Assembly: GCA_965116685.1 (NCBI GenBank)
Contig: OZ220707.1
Span: forward strand, 310,001 to 374,000
Direction: 5' to 3'
DNA from: Bin80 sp965116685
Lineage (GTDB): Bacteria; Bacteroidota; Rhodothermia; Rhodothermales; Bin80
Length of the DNA: 64,000 nucleotides
Part shown: positions 9,876 to 19,009 of the stretch, piece after piece
How the letters are laid out: each line of letters opens with the position of its first letter
Numbering within the stretch: the first letter of the stretch is position 1
The notes under the pieces: model-generated
Database searches by the model: none
Told to the model about the DNA's origin: nothing
What the model saw: only the letters and a program-made list of their open reading frames with translations
Program-made: the position numbers and the translations under genes

Positions 9876-12215
9876 ATGTCTGGGCAAAACCTTGAAGGAC
9901 CATTTATACCCAAGACCACTAAAAGACTGGTGCAGCAGAATGTATACCCAACATACTTTCCACTTGAAAAACGGCAGGTCGGGCTCCATCTAGACAAATT
10001 CACGGAAATTGTCAACGGAAGCGAAGAGAAGAAAAAAGCTGCTTTACAGGATGTTCTGGGGATTAAGGGAAACCATGAACTCTTCAAGAGTCTTTGGGCA
10101 AAACGTGCAAATATGCTTAAAGCAATGAATGCCTGTCATGTAGAAATGAACACGGCCGGCCCGCTTACACTCCATATTTCTCGTGCAGGAACATGGGAAA
10201 ATGCTGGCATTTGCCTTCATCCGATTTACGGGTTCGCATACATTCCGGGGAGTGGTATAAAGGGACTCGTGCGTAGTTGGGCTGAAACTGTATGGGCACA
10301 AACACAAGAAAACGAGAAAGAAGCCTGGAGCAGAATTGATGCTCTCTTTGGCTACAGTGACAACTCCGAAGTTCATAAATTCATATCGTCTCCCAAGAGG
10401 GAAACTCCTGGATGGCGCCCTAATGACATCCATCCGATATACTCTAACTCGGCGGGCAGGCTGGTATTTCATGATGCATGGCCCAAGGCATGGCCGAGTC
10501 TGGAAATAGGCATTACCAACAACCATCATACCAAACACTACGAGGGCGATCAAGATGGGCATGGTGACTGGGAAGACCCCGTGCCGATTTATTTTCTGTG
10601 CGTCCGATCAAATACATTTTTCGAATTTGCCATATCCGACCGAAATCCTTATGGAGATGATGCAATTGAACTGGCTTCCTCATGGCTTGTGAGCGCCCTG
10701 CAGGCCTACGGAATTGGCGCAAAGACCGCCGCAGGATATGGTCGTTTCGATTCGACTGGTTCACCGAAATTGACTCTACCGACTACTCTGCAGAGACGGG
10801 GGTATGAGTTGGAACTTGTATCACCGGCATTTTTAGCTGGTGCCAATCAAAAAGAGGAGGACTGTCAGTTACATGGTTCAACGCTACGCGGCCTACTTCG
10901 GTGGTGGTGGAGAGCAATGTATGCAGGAAAGGTTGATCTAAAAGATTTGAGGAGGCTTGAAAAAGCTATCTGGGGAAGCACCGAAACCGGAAGTCCTGTC
11001 TCTATTGAGATATATCATACATCAGGCGGCAAACCACGCAAGTATACCATCGAGAGCCCCAATTTCCTCCATGAACATGGTATTCCATCCGGCAAAGGCA
11101 GCAAGCGCAATACAAGATTGGGGCTTTTCTATACGACTTACGGTATGGCCGAAAAGGGAGAGAATAGGTGGTATAGGCCGGAAAAGACCTGCTGGAAAAT
11201 CGTACTCACAGCGAAAGAAACTTGGATTCAAAGAGAATCAAAGTCTGACATGAAGCTCACGGCGCATGAAATCGAACGGCAGGCTTCGGCAGCATTATGG
11301 CTATTATGCCGATATGGTGGTGTCGGTGCAAAATCAAGGAAAGGGTTCGGTTCATTGAGAGATATTCCTTTTTCAAAAATTGAATCGTTGGAAGATCTGA
11401 ATACACTTGCTAATGATTTTTTAGCGAAGTTTGAGATCCAGCCCGCGGGACAAAAGATCTATGGACCTTCACTAGATATTGCCTTGTTTGAAGACATTTC
11501 CACCAATTGGGATAGTGATAATCCTTGGTTTGCCTGTCATATGATTGGCGAAACCCTGGATAAAGCGAGAAAATCCCTTCACAAGTCTGATCGCCCTGCC
11601 TTGGGAATGCCTCGTAAGGAGGCGGATTTAAGCAAATTCCCCAACCAACGACCTAGATCACGTCATGCATCCCCTGTTCTTTGGAGTCTCAGTTATCGCT
11701 CAGACGGCAAGTTGACCGTGCGCCTTTCGGCTTTTCCATCTCCGAAACTCCCAAATATAGATAAAAGCGAAGAAATTCTATCTGATTTTATTGAGGAGGT
11801 CAAAGAAGAAATTTCCAGCCGAACTAGAAGATCTGCGACAATATCTCGGAATAGGTCTGGAAAAGGCATGTCATCACCGAAGTCCCCAATCACAGCAACG
11901 AACCCTGAGACAGCAACTGATTTAGGAAACCTTCCTTCTAATGGAGAAACAGTTGAGGCAGAAATATTGGCTGAGACAACCAAAAAAGGGAAACCCAAAG
12001 CCAAGCATATTGAAAGCGGCTGGGACGGCCCTATAATTGATCCCATACCTGAATACGTACAGCCTGGTCAAACCGTAAACCTTTTCGTCCATGCAATTCA
12101 TCAAGAACAAGAAGGAATCACATTCAAATGGACGGCACCAAAGAAGACTAAATCTCACCAGTCAAGGACTAATAACCCCAAACATTCTCGTGGCGGCGGG
12201 AGGCGGCGAAGATGA
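9876..12215 (+). CDS. Fused Cmr6-Cmr1 RAMP protein with C-terminal OB-like tail
   Basis: The 779-residue protein joins two Cmr subunits. Residues 1 to about 300 are Cmr6: FAYIPGSGIKGLVRSW, then GRLVFHDAWP, HHTKHYEG, DWEDPVPIYFL and the glycine loop GIGAKTAAGYGRF at 280-291. Residues from about 308 are Cmr1: ELVSPAFLAGAN, QLHGSTLRGLLRWWWR (331-346), and a second glycine loop, GVGAKSRKGFGSL. After about residue 680 comes a linker, then a beta-rich segment (VEAEILAETTKKGKPKAKH through PGQTVNLFVHAI) resembling an OB-fold tail, and a very basic C-terminus ending RGGGRRRR. No separate cmr1 or cmr6 is present, so the fusion likely supplies both 3'-end subunits. Confidence 0.9.
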   Translation: MSGQNLEGPFIPKTTKRLVQQNVYPTYFPLEKRQVGLHLDKFTEIVNGSEEKKKAALQDVLGIKGNHELFKSLWAKRANMLKAMNACHVEMNTAGPLTLHISRAGTWENAGICLHPIYGFAYIPGSGIKGLVRSWAETVWAQTQENEKEAWSRIDALFGYSDNSEVHKFISSPKRETPGWRPNDIHPIYSNSAGRLVFHDAWPKAWPSLEIGITNNHHTKHYEGDQDGHGDWEDPVPIYFLCVRSNTFFEFAISDRNPYGDDAIELASSWLVSALQAYGIGAKTAAGYGRFDSTGSPKLTLPTTLQRRGYELELVSPAFLAGANQKEEDCQLHGSTLRGLLRWWWRAMYAGKVDLKDLRRLEKAIWGSTETGSPVSIEIYHTSGGKPRKYTIESPNFLHEHGIPSGKGSKRNTRLGLFYTTYGMAEKGENRWYRPEKTCWKIVLTAKETWIQRESKSDMKLTAHEIERQASAALWLLCRYGGVGAKSRKGFGSLRDIPFSKIESLEDLNTLANDFLAKFEIQPAGQKIYGPSLDIALFEDISTNWDSDNPWFACHMIGETLDKARKSLHKSDRPALGMPRKEADLSKFPNQRPRSRHASPVLWSLSYRSDGKLTVRLSAFPSPKLPNIDKSEEILSDFIEEVKEEISSRTRRSATISRNRSGKGMSSPKSPITATNPETATDLGNLPSNGETVEAEILAETTKKGKPKAKHIESGWDGPIIDPIPEYVQPGQTVNLFVHAIHQEQEGITFKWTAPKKTKSHQSRTNNPKHSRGGGRRRR

Positions 12216-13537
12216 GTATGCCAAACACGGAATGCAAGGTCCTTGTACTTACGGTTGGAACAGGTAATGCGGACAATTTAGAAGAGACGCTATATGCGCC
12301 GCTGATAAAAAGCATCAACACTGGTGGCCCTTGGGATCGTATTATTCTGTTACCATCTCAACGCACCGTGCGCGAGGCAAATGAGATAAAGAATAGAATT
12401 GCCCAGTTATCTGTCGAAATTCATCCAATCCCATGCGAGGGAAAAGAGAACGATGCGGATGCCAGTTTCGCCCATTTTGACTCGGTTCTCGGCAAAATTA
12501 TTGAATCCGATGGAGTGTCTCCCAGAGACATTACACTTGATTTCACGCGTGGCACCAAAGCGATGAGTGCTGCACTTGTGTTAGCGGGTGTTGCGCGGAG
12601 CATTCCATTGTTGCGGTACATTGAGGGTAAGCGCGGAAAAAGGGGGAGTGTCGTTGCAGGAAGCGAAATTGTCAAAGAGGTTCCTACGGAAGTAGCCAAG
12701 GCACGCCAACAGATCAACTTGGCCGAGCATTTGATGATCCAGGGAAATTTTGAAGCCGTCTGCACCATGCACTCTGAGATATCGTTAACCTTGGGAAAAT
12801 TACCGGGGCAGGTGCGCGGCAGGCTAGATGCTTATGGGTATGTCGCAAAAATTTATGCCGCGTGGGATCGGTTTGACTATCGCCGGGCATACGAACTGCT
12901 TTCACAGCATCTCAAGATCGTTTACGCTGCTGGGAAATTCAAGCCGACACGGGCTATGGAAGAATGGATCGGTAAGCTTGCTAAGCTTCCGAATCAAGAT
13001 AGTGTTGAGGAGAGGGCTGTTTATCTGAGATACTTAGCGTGTGACTTATTAGCGAACGCAGAGCGTAGGTACAGAGATGGACTTTTTGAAGATGCGGGGG
13101 TTCGCTGGTACCGCCTTCTTGAGTTGATTGGACAAGCTCGGCTTTTTGATTATGGTCTAGATAGTGCCAAACTTCCCGAGAATGACGATAGGGTAAAGAA
13201 ATTTGCCGAGTGTCATGCAAAAAATTCAAAGCCTCTCGGAAAAAGGAAGGATCTGTTTACCTCAGACCGGTATCAGACTGCGAAATTCTTGAGATATTTG
13301 GAGGATGATTTAGCTGAAAAACTTATCAAAGAAAATAATCAGAAATACGTAAAAACCCGAAATAAAGGTCTCTTAATACATGGGTTTGACGCTAAGGCCT
13401 CAGACCTCAAAGAGGAAGATATTCGTTCAATGATCGAAAATTTTGAGCAGCTACTGTATGAGGACAGAAGGGAAGCATGTGGATGGCTGGTGATCGCTCG
13501 CTCACTGAACTTTAGTACCTCACCGAAAGATGCCTGA
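12212..13537 (+). CDS. CARF-domain CRISPR ancillary protein with HEPN motif (TIGR02710/Cas02710-like)
   Basis: The N-terminus has VLVLTVGTGNADNLEETLYAP and later ITLDFTRGTKAMSAALVLAG, the Rossmann-like CARF pattern of the TIGR02710 family that senses cyclic oligoadenylate. The C-terminal helical region carries RNKGLLIH (R383 to H390), which fits the R-X4-6-H motif of HEPN ribonucleases as in Csm6/Csx1. Predicted role: collateral RNA cleavage after Cas10 makes the second messenger. The ATG overlaps the preceding stop by 4 bp, so it is part of the cmr operon. RNase activity is inferred from the motif only. Confidence 0.85.
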   Translation: MSMPNTECKVLVLTVGTGNADNLEETLYAPLIKSINTGGPWDRIILLPSQRTVREANEIKNRIAQLSVEIHPIPCEGKENDADASFAHFDSVLGKIIESDGVSPRDITLDFTRGTKAMSAALVLAGVARSIPLLRYIEGKRGKRGSVVAGSEIVKEVPTEVAKARQQINLAEHLMIQGNFEAVCTMHSEISLTLGKLPGQVRGRLDAYGYVAKIYAAWDRFDYRRAYELLSQHLKIVYAAGKFKPTRAMEEWIGKLAKLPNQDSVEERAVYLRYLACDLLANAERRYRDGLFEDAGVRWYRLLELIGQARLFDYGLDSAKLPENDDRVKKFAECHAKNSKPLGKRKDLFTSDRYQTAKFLRYLEDDLAEKLIKENNQKYVKTRNKGLLIHGFDAKASDLKEEDIRSMIENFEQLLYEDRREACGWLVIARSLNFSTSPKDA

Positions 13538-13727
13538 GAAACCGACTATATGTTGGAATGATTTCAGTGTTGAAAAACAAAGGTATCAGAATGGAAATGA
13601 TGCTTTTATCAGGGGTCGCCTATCCTCGCATTCAGATTGATTACACTTGATTTTATCATTGTAAATCCAAAAGAACTCGCCGCTGGAGTAGCGTTTGATA
13701 AAATAAAGTAAGGGATGCCAAAATAAT

Positions 13728-14774
13728 ATGCCCACATTGTATATCACAGAGCCGGGGGCCACCGTTCGATTCTCCACTGGATCAATTAAAGTGACCGCTT
13801 CAAAGGATCCCGATGGGAGCGGACCGTTGCCTACTCAAACCAAACAGCTCATTGAAGTTGAACCACATCGCATTGAACTCATTGCTCTTGTCGGCCGTAT
13901 TCACATCACAAGCCACGCTACGCGATTTTGTCTTGAAAATAGGATTCCAGTTGCTTGGTTCAAGCGGAATGGGGATTTCCTAGGCCGGTTAGTACCAGAG
14001 CTTTCTCGCACCGCAGATCTTAGAGTGCTTCAGTATTCAAAAGCTGTTGAAACTGAAAACTCGCTCATTCTATCAAAGGAATTTATTGCTGGTAAAATCC
14101 ATAACTCTGTCTCCATTCTGTCAGCAATACGGTCAAATCGTACAAATCACCCATATCTGGGATCTGCTATCCGCCAACTTTCCCGGCTGCAGACCCAGAT
14201 CATAAACGTGACAGATGTTGAATCCTTGCTAGGCTATGAAGGTACCAGTGCCCGCACGTATTTCCGAGGACTAAAAGCGGGGTTTGATATTGGACTCCCT
14301 TTCGAAGGTCGCGCCCGAAGGCCGCCCCCCGATCCAGTTAATGCCTTATTGTCTTTCGGGTATGTGATTCTCTCTAACACACTGGCCAGTGTATTAGAGG
14401 CACGGAATCTGGATCCGTATGTCGGGTTTCTGCATCAACGCAGATCAGGTCGGCCAAGTCTGGCCTTGGATCTTTTGGAAGAATTTCGGCCAGCAGTTGT
14501 GGATAGGTTTGTACTTCGAATGTGCAACCGTCGACAGTTGCGTCTAGAACACTTTGAGAACGATATCAAGCGTGGTGGTATCAGGCTTACTCGTAGTGGC
14601 TTACGTAAATTTTTTCGAGAATGGGAAGCATTTATGGACAAGCCGCTGCCGGGGCTCAAGAGCAAGGAACCACTTGAATCTATCATTCGGAACCAAGTCA
14701 ATCGTTTGGCCACACATTTTCGAGGCCGATGCCAATATAAATCTATTCGACTTGGCGAAGCATACGATACCTGA
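13728..14774 (+). CDS. cas1: CRISPR integrase Cas1
   Basis: The 348-residue protein has the expected Cas1 catalytic layout: E171 in LLGYEGTSARTYF, H236 in YVGFLHQRRSGRPSLALDL, and the acidic D248/E251 in LDLLEEFRPAVVDR. It carries no reverse-transcriptase fusion and no Cas6 fusion. The gene follows the CARF gene by 190 bp, so it may have its own promoter, and cas2 follows after a 2-bp gap. Length and motifs match active Cas1 proteins. Confidence 0.97.
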   Translation: MPTLYITEPGATVRFSTGSIKVTASKDPDGSGPLPTQTKQLIEVEPHRIELIALVGRIHITSHATRFCLENRIPVAWFKRNGDFLGRLVPELSRTADLRVLQYSKAVETENSLILSKEFIAGKIHNSVSILSAIRSNRTNHPYLGSAIRQLSRLQTQIINVTDVESLLGYEGTSARTYFRGLKAGFDIGLPFEGRARRPPPDPVNALLSFGYVILSNTLASVLEARNLDPYVGFLHQRRSGRPSLALDLLEEFRPAVVDRFVLRMCNRRQLRLEHFENDIKRGGIRLTRSGLRKFFREWEAFMDKPLPGLKSKEPLESIIRNQVNRLATHFRGRCQYKSIRLGEAYDT

Positions 14775-14776
14775 AT

Positions 14777-15064
14777 ATGCCGAGATATGCGATTGCCTAT
14801 GACATAGCGGACAATTCTCGGCGTCGCAAGGTGGCTAACCTTCTTGACTCCTTGGGCGACCGGGTCCAGAATAGTGTATTCGAGTTAGTTGTAAGCAGGT
14901 CTATGCTTGAACAATGTCTTCGGTCTATGAGGAAACTCATGAATCCGAAAGAAGACAAAATAGTGGTGTATTTTTTGTGCCATTCATGTGAATCTAAACG
15001 AATCTATGTTGGTCTGATTGACGGCATATCTGAAATAGGGGATGAGCATGTTTTTGTCGTGTAG
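14777..15064 (+). CDS. cas2: CRISPR-associated Cas2
   Basis: The 95-residue protein begins MPRYAIAYDIADNSRRRKVANLL with the conserved Asp of the first beta strand. It then has GDRVQNSVFEL and the DKIVVYFLCHSC strand, all standard for Cas2. With Cas1 it should form the spacer-integration complex. The start lies 2 bp past the cas1 stop. It is the last cas gene, and the array would normally follow, but two insertion sequences now intervene. Confidence 0.95.
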   Translation: MPRYAIAYDIADNSRRRKVANLLDSLGDRVQNSVFELVVSRSMLEQCLRSMRKLMNPKEDKIVVYFLCHSCESKRIYVGLIDGISEIGDEHVFVV

Positions 15065-15283
15065 TGTGCAGATTCGTAACCATTTACATCCATGAAACTG
15101 CCGGGGGTTACGACTTGCATCCGTGCCATTTCTCGAATTTATGCTGTCTGGGCGAAGAATAAGTTGGGCAATGCTACTAAAACAACATCGGTATGCCGAA
15201 GTAATAGTTCTGATTTCCATCCTTAAGTTGATATTAGCGCAAGTTTGCAAATTCGGTCAAATACTGACTGACATCTTGCGTTA
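15065..15283 (+). other. cas2-proximal part of the original cas2-array interval
   Basis: About 220 bp without an open frame. It ends with ATCTTGCGTTA (15273-15283), which recurs at 18839-18849 on the far side of the two insertion sequences. That suggests this stretch and the one starting at 18850 were once continuous upstream of the array. Confidence 0.45.
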
Positions 15284-17345
15284 ATTTAGAGATTTTTGCC
15301 CTCAATTTGCCCATTTCAGGGGTTAAATCGGCCATTTTTCGCACAAATTCATCTTTTTCTGGTATTTGTTTCAAAATCTCTCGAAATAGTGGATTTTTGC
15401 GGAACCTTTCCACTCAATCCCTGTAAAATCCATCAAATCTACCCCTGGTTTATGTATATCCGGTCGAAATCTCGAACCCTGAAATCCGGGATCAAAGCCG
15501 ACACCTTTTCCCTGGTGGAATCCCATCGGGTGAATGGGATGTCCAAACAGCGTACCCTGCTCAATCTTGGCCAGGATTTCAGCATCCCCCAGACACAGTG
15601 GCGGACCCTGTCCCGACTTGTTATGGATGGCTTGCGGGGGTATGAACCGCTGTTTCTTGAAGATGAGGCGCTCCGAAAAGTCAGTCAGGAAATCATCCAA
15701 CGTCTCCAGGCCAAGGGGTATGATCCAGACGATCCGCGGGATGATCGGGATTCCATTCTCACGTACGAGATTCATCACACCGATACGCGAACCGTTGGGG
15801 GTGAGCGTGTGGCGTTGCAGGCGTTGCAGCGTTTGGGTTTCGCCGAGATTCTTCAAGACCTGCACTTGAATGAAGATCAGATCCACTGGGCGACGGCGCT
15901 GGTCGTCGGACGGATGCTTTCCCCGGGAAGTGAACGGCAAACCCACGAATGGATGCGCGAGCGCTCCAGCATCTTGGAACTTCTTCGTGCAAAACTCCCG
16001 AGTGAGCGATCGCTCTACGATGTCGGAGACCTGCTGTACAAACACCACAAGTCCATCATGGATGAACTTTTTGGACACACCAGAGAACTGTTGGGATTTG
16101 GCGAAACCATTGTCTTTTATGATCTGACGAATACCTTCTATACCGGTCGCCAACAAGGGACGTTACTCCAATATGGACGCAGTAAAGAGAAGCGATCGAA
16201 TTGTCCGCTGGTGACGTTAGCCCTGACTCTTGACGCATCCGGGTTTCCTCGCACCGCCAACATTCTTCCCGGCAATGCCAGTGAGCCCGGTACGCTGAAA
16301 CAGGCGATTGCGCAGTTGGCTGGGGCCCAACCTACGGTCATCATGGACGCGGGTATTGCAACCGAGGCGAATCTGGCGTATTTGAAGGAGCAGGGGCTGG
16401 GTTGGATCTGCGTGGAGCGGGCCAAGACCCCACCGGTCCCCGAGCGCGAGCCCGATCAAGTGTTTGAAACCAGCACAAAGACGTTGGTGCGTGCATGGGG
16501 GCTTGGGGAGCAAGACCAGGAGCAGCGTGTGTATCTGCATAGTGCGGCCCGGCAGGCCGTCGGTGATCAGATCCTCCAGACCAAGCGTGCGCAATTTGAA
16601 GAAGCCATTGCGCACCTGAACGAGGGCCTGACCGTAAAGGGGCGACCCAAGACGTATGAGGTCGTCCAAAAGAAGGTCGGGCGACTGGTTGAGAAATATA
16701 AAAAGGTTGCGTATCAGTACGCGGTGACGGTAGGTCAGAAAAAAGACAGTCCGAATGCGCAATCCATTCGCATCCAGCGTCGATCGGCCTTTGACGAATG
16801 CACGAATGCTTCGGGGGGCTATATCGTGCGAACCAGTCACACCAAGTGGCCTTGCAAAAAGGTTGCACGCACCTACTGGAGGTTGAATGAGATTGAACAA
16901 ACCTTCCGTACCATCAAATCCGACCTCGGATTACGCCCCATTTACCATCGGAAGCAAGAGCGGATTGAGGCACACCTGTTCCTGTCGATCCTTGCCTTTC
17001 ATACGGCTCACCTGATTCGGAGTCAACTGCGAACCCATCAGATTCATCGGAGCTGGGGAACGCTCAAGGTAGCGCTCAACCACCAGAACCGCGTGACCAC
17101 GGTACTTCCACAAAATAAAACCCACTGTATCCTACTCAAACAAGATGCAGACCTGAAACCATTCCAACGGAAGGTCTTCCAGGCGTTGGAACTCAACATC
17201 GGAAATTACACCCAACGAATCAAGACGAAACGCCCAAAAAAAGAGGACACCGACAGGTAAAAAAAGAACGAAAAAATAGCCCTTTTGAGCCCCCCTGGAA
17301 AATAGGGGCAGCAGAGATCCGCAAAAAAATCCACTACATTGCAAA
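15284..17345 (+). mobile_element. IS1634-family insertion sequence, copy 1 (ends approximate)
   Basis: One transposase gene is flanked by non-coding ends. An inner inverted repeat TAGTGGATTTTTGCGGA at 15387-15403 pairs with its complement at 17318-17336 (two extra T/A bases). The 5' non-coding stretch resembles that of copy 2 near 62813-63060. The right outer end is uncertain because an IS110-type element abuts it. A direct repeat ATCTTGCGTTA at 15273-15283 and 18839-18849 may be its target duplication; IS1634 is known for long, variable duplications. Confidence 0.7.
15452..17260 (+). CDS. IS1634-family DDE transposase
   Basis: The 602-residue frame from MYIRSKSRTLKSG carries FYDLTNTFYTG (first Asp), TVIMDAGIATEANLAYL (second Asp) and YWRLNEIEQTFRTIKSDL, the Y-R-E-K motif region of IS4-type transposases. 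An upstream ATG at 15296 is in frame, but the added residues look like translated non-coding IS sequence. The start used here matches that of the second copy at 62812 (MFIRANRYTRKNG). The frame is uninterrupted, so the enzyme may be active. Confidence 0.9.
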   Translation: MYIRSKSRTLKSGIKADTFSLVESHRVNGMSKQRTLLNLGQDFSIPQTQWRTLSRLVMDGLRGYEPLFLEDEALRKVSQEIIQRLQAKGYDPDDPRDDRDSILTYEIHHTDTRTVGGERVALQALQRLGFAEILQDLHLNEDQIHWATALVVGRMLSPGSERQTHEWMRERSSILELLRAKLPSERSLYDVGDLLYKHHKSIMDELFGHTRELLGFGETIVFYDLTNTFYTGRQQGTLLQYGRSKEKRSNCPLVTLALTLDASGFPRTANILPGNASEPGTLKQAIAQLAGAQPTVIMDAGIATEANLAYLKEQGLGWICVERAKTPPVPEREPDQVFETSTKTLVRAWGLGEQDQEQRVYLHSAARQAVGDQILQTKRAQFEEAIAHLNEGLTVKGRPKTYEVVQKKVGRLVEKYKKVAYQYAVTVGQKKDSPNAQSIRIQRRSAFDECTNASGGYIVRTSHTKWPCKKVARTYWRLNEIEQTFRTIKSDLGLRPIYHRKQERIEAHLFLSILAFHTAHLIRSQLRTHQIHRSWGTLKVALNHQNRVTTVLPQNKTHCILLKQDADLKPFQRKVFQALELNIGNYTQRIKTKRPKKEDTDR

Positions 17346-17413
17346 CTGGTGTAGTATAGCAGGTTCCAGTTCTGGGTAATATGTATTGTTTTGGTTACAT
17401 TTTGTTATAATAT

Positions 17414-17627
17414 AGGACAGATAGCCACGAAGAAGGATCCTTGAGCAATTGCGACGGCTGATCAATCTGGTGTACGCATGCTAGGCCATAGGCCATAATG
17501 CTCAATATTTGAATTCGTCGGAGCTGCCATAATCTTGCGACTCGGGCTCGCGGTAATCGCTACCGAAAAGTTTGCACATGGGCTCTCCATCTTTGCTTGG
17601 GGATCCTTCTGCGTGGCTATTCTGTCG
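17414..17627 (-). ncRNA. Candidate IS1111 guide (bridge/seek) RNA region
   Basis: ATAGCCACGAAGAAGGATCC at 17421-17440 is complementary to 17601-17620 at 19 of 20 positions. The pairing extends outward through GACAG/CTGTC with a one-base bulge. The stem encloses about 160 nt and lies in the 3' non-coding end of the IS110-type element, 10 nt after the transposase stop. Known IS110 systems transcribe a structured RNA from a non-coding end to choose target and donor sites. That this is such an RNA is inference. Confidence 0.55.
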
Positions 17628-17637
17628 TATTGATAGT

Positions 17638-18772
17638 TCATGCAGTCTGAACGGGGGATTGCATGGCCTCCCATAGAAAGCCGGCCAGTTCGCGGGCAAG
17701 TGCAACCACCGCGACTTTGGGCGGCTTTCGTTTGGTCAGTGCTCGGTATCGTTGGTGTAAACGTTTTTGTGCCCGCTGGCTAATGGCCACGGTTCGGGCA
17801 CTGCATTGCTTCTGCCGTTCACCAAGGGATACACTGATCCGGGGATAGTGTATGTATTTCCAGGCTGCACTCACCAAGGCTTTCCGCGCATGGACATTTC
17901 CGGTCTTGGTGATCGAACCAGACCGAACGGTGTTCCCCGATGAACGCCGAGATGGAACCAGTCCCAGATAGGCCATCAGGGCGGTCGGTTTTTCAAACCG
18001 CCGCAAGTCACCGATCTCGCAGACCAGTTGCATGGCCGTAATCCGTCCAATGCCGCGAAAGCCCTGCAGAATCTGGATCGGTTCCTGAAATCTGATGGAC
18101 TCGGACGCAGTCCGTATCTGCTGTTCCACCTCCCGAATCCGTGACTGAATATAGATAATAAATATCCGCCAGGCTTCCCCGTAATACCTGCGCGTCGTTG
18201 GGCTGATCCAATTCGACCTTATTGATCCAAACCATAAACTTTTGCGTCCAGTTGCCTCCTGCATTATAGCTGTGTCCACGGCCATGCAAAAAATGAATGA
18301 CTTGCATTTTGGATCGGTGGAGATTCTTTATCAGCGCTTCACGACTCCTGACCAGACTCCAGACAGATCTCAATTCCGAATCCAGAATAAAACATTCGCT
18401 CAAAAGACCCGCCGCAAAGTACTCGGCCAGCTTCCTGGCATCGCGCCGGTCTGTTTTAATTCGATCCCCAGTGCGCCGTGGAATAGAACCCGGCGCAATG
18501 ATGGCACAATCAACGCCCAGGGCAGTCAGCGCTTCGTAGAGCGCCGTGCCGCAAAAAGACGCTTCGTAGCAACAACGGAAATCATCGTATTTAGACCGCA
18601 TTGATGCCACAAATCTGGACAGACGTTCCGGCTTTTGTGCGGAAAACTCCCGCTCATCACAGAAACGCCGCAGATCCGCATCATAAACGCACGATGCAAT
18701 CGTGGCACGGTGAACGTCCAGTCCGATAAAGTAACGCGTCTGAGAAGAAGGGGATGTGGGTTGGGATAGCAT
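17638..18772 (-). pseudogene. IS110-family DEDD transposase, frameshifted
   Basis: The first part (18772 down to about 18170) has YFIGLDVHRATI, CCYEASFCGTALYEAL and IKTDRRDARKLAEY, the D-E-D-D catalytic residues. The second part (down to 17638, in another frame) has ILQGFRGIGRITAMQLV and AYLGLVPSRRSSG of the C-terminal Transposase_20 domain with its active serine region. Continuity breaks between ELDQP and TTRRYYGEAW near 18160-18190, where the reading frame must change. IS110 transposases are normally one frame, so this copy is probably disabled unless the shift is a sequencing error. Confidence 0.8.
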
Positions 18773-18838
18773 AGTAATTGAAAGTTAGGTTCAGCAGTAA
18801 GGATAAGGCTCGGCTGAGGAACCTGCTATGCTATTATA

Positions 18839-19009
18839 TCTTGCGTTAGGCTTAATTTTCTTGTTGAGTCCTATTTTGGGACCATATTCCTACCTTATAG
18901 GAGAATTAACCCCACCGCAATGAGACCATTTTAGGAGTTTTTGCTCAAAAAAGTAGTTTTTCAGAACAAATCAACCGGCTTGATGTTGAGTGATCAACAA
19001 GTGTTTGCC
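18839..19009 (+). promoter_or_regulatory. CRISPR leader (array-proximal part)
   Basis: This AT-rich, gene-free stretch directly precedes the first repeat on the side from which the array should be transcribed, judged from the handle-like repeat end. It begins with the ATCTTGCGTTA copy shared with 15273-15283. It presumably holds the array promoter and the Cas1-Cas2 integration signal; no boxes can be assigned with confidence. Confidence 0.5.

Larger units (their letters stand above)
17350..18838 (-). mobile_element. IS110-family (IS1111-type) insertion sequence
   Basis: A 12-bp inverted repeat, ATAGCAGGTTCC at 17356-17367 and its complement at 18819-18830, brackets a DEDD transposase. Short subterminal repeats of this length are the mark of the IS1111 group within IS110. 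The 5' non-coding flank of the gene is only about 46 bp, but the 3' flank is about 270 bp (17368-17637), the side where IS1111 elements encode their guide RNA. Exact ends are uncertain because the family leaves no obvious duplication. Confidence 0.75.

Noticed and set aside
13538..13727. 190-bp gap between the CARF gene and cas1, examined for a second array or small gene
   Set aside because: No repeats and no open frame with a credible start; probably only a promoter or decayed sequence.
17462..17705. Two short minus-strand frames in the IS1111 non-coding end
   Set aside because: They overlap the long inverted repeat and have no domain; better explained as guide-RNA region plus the transposase end.
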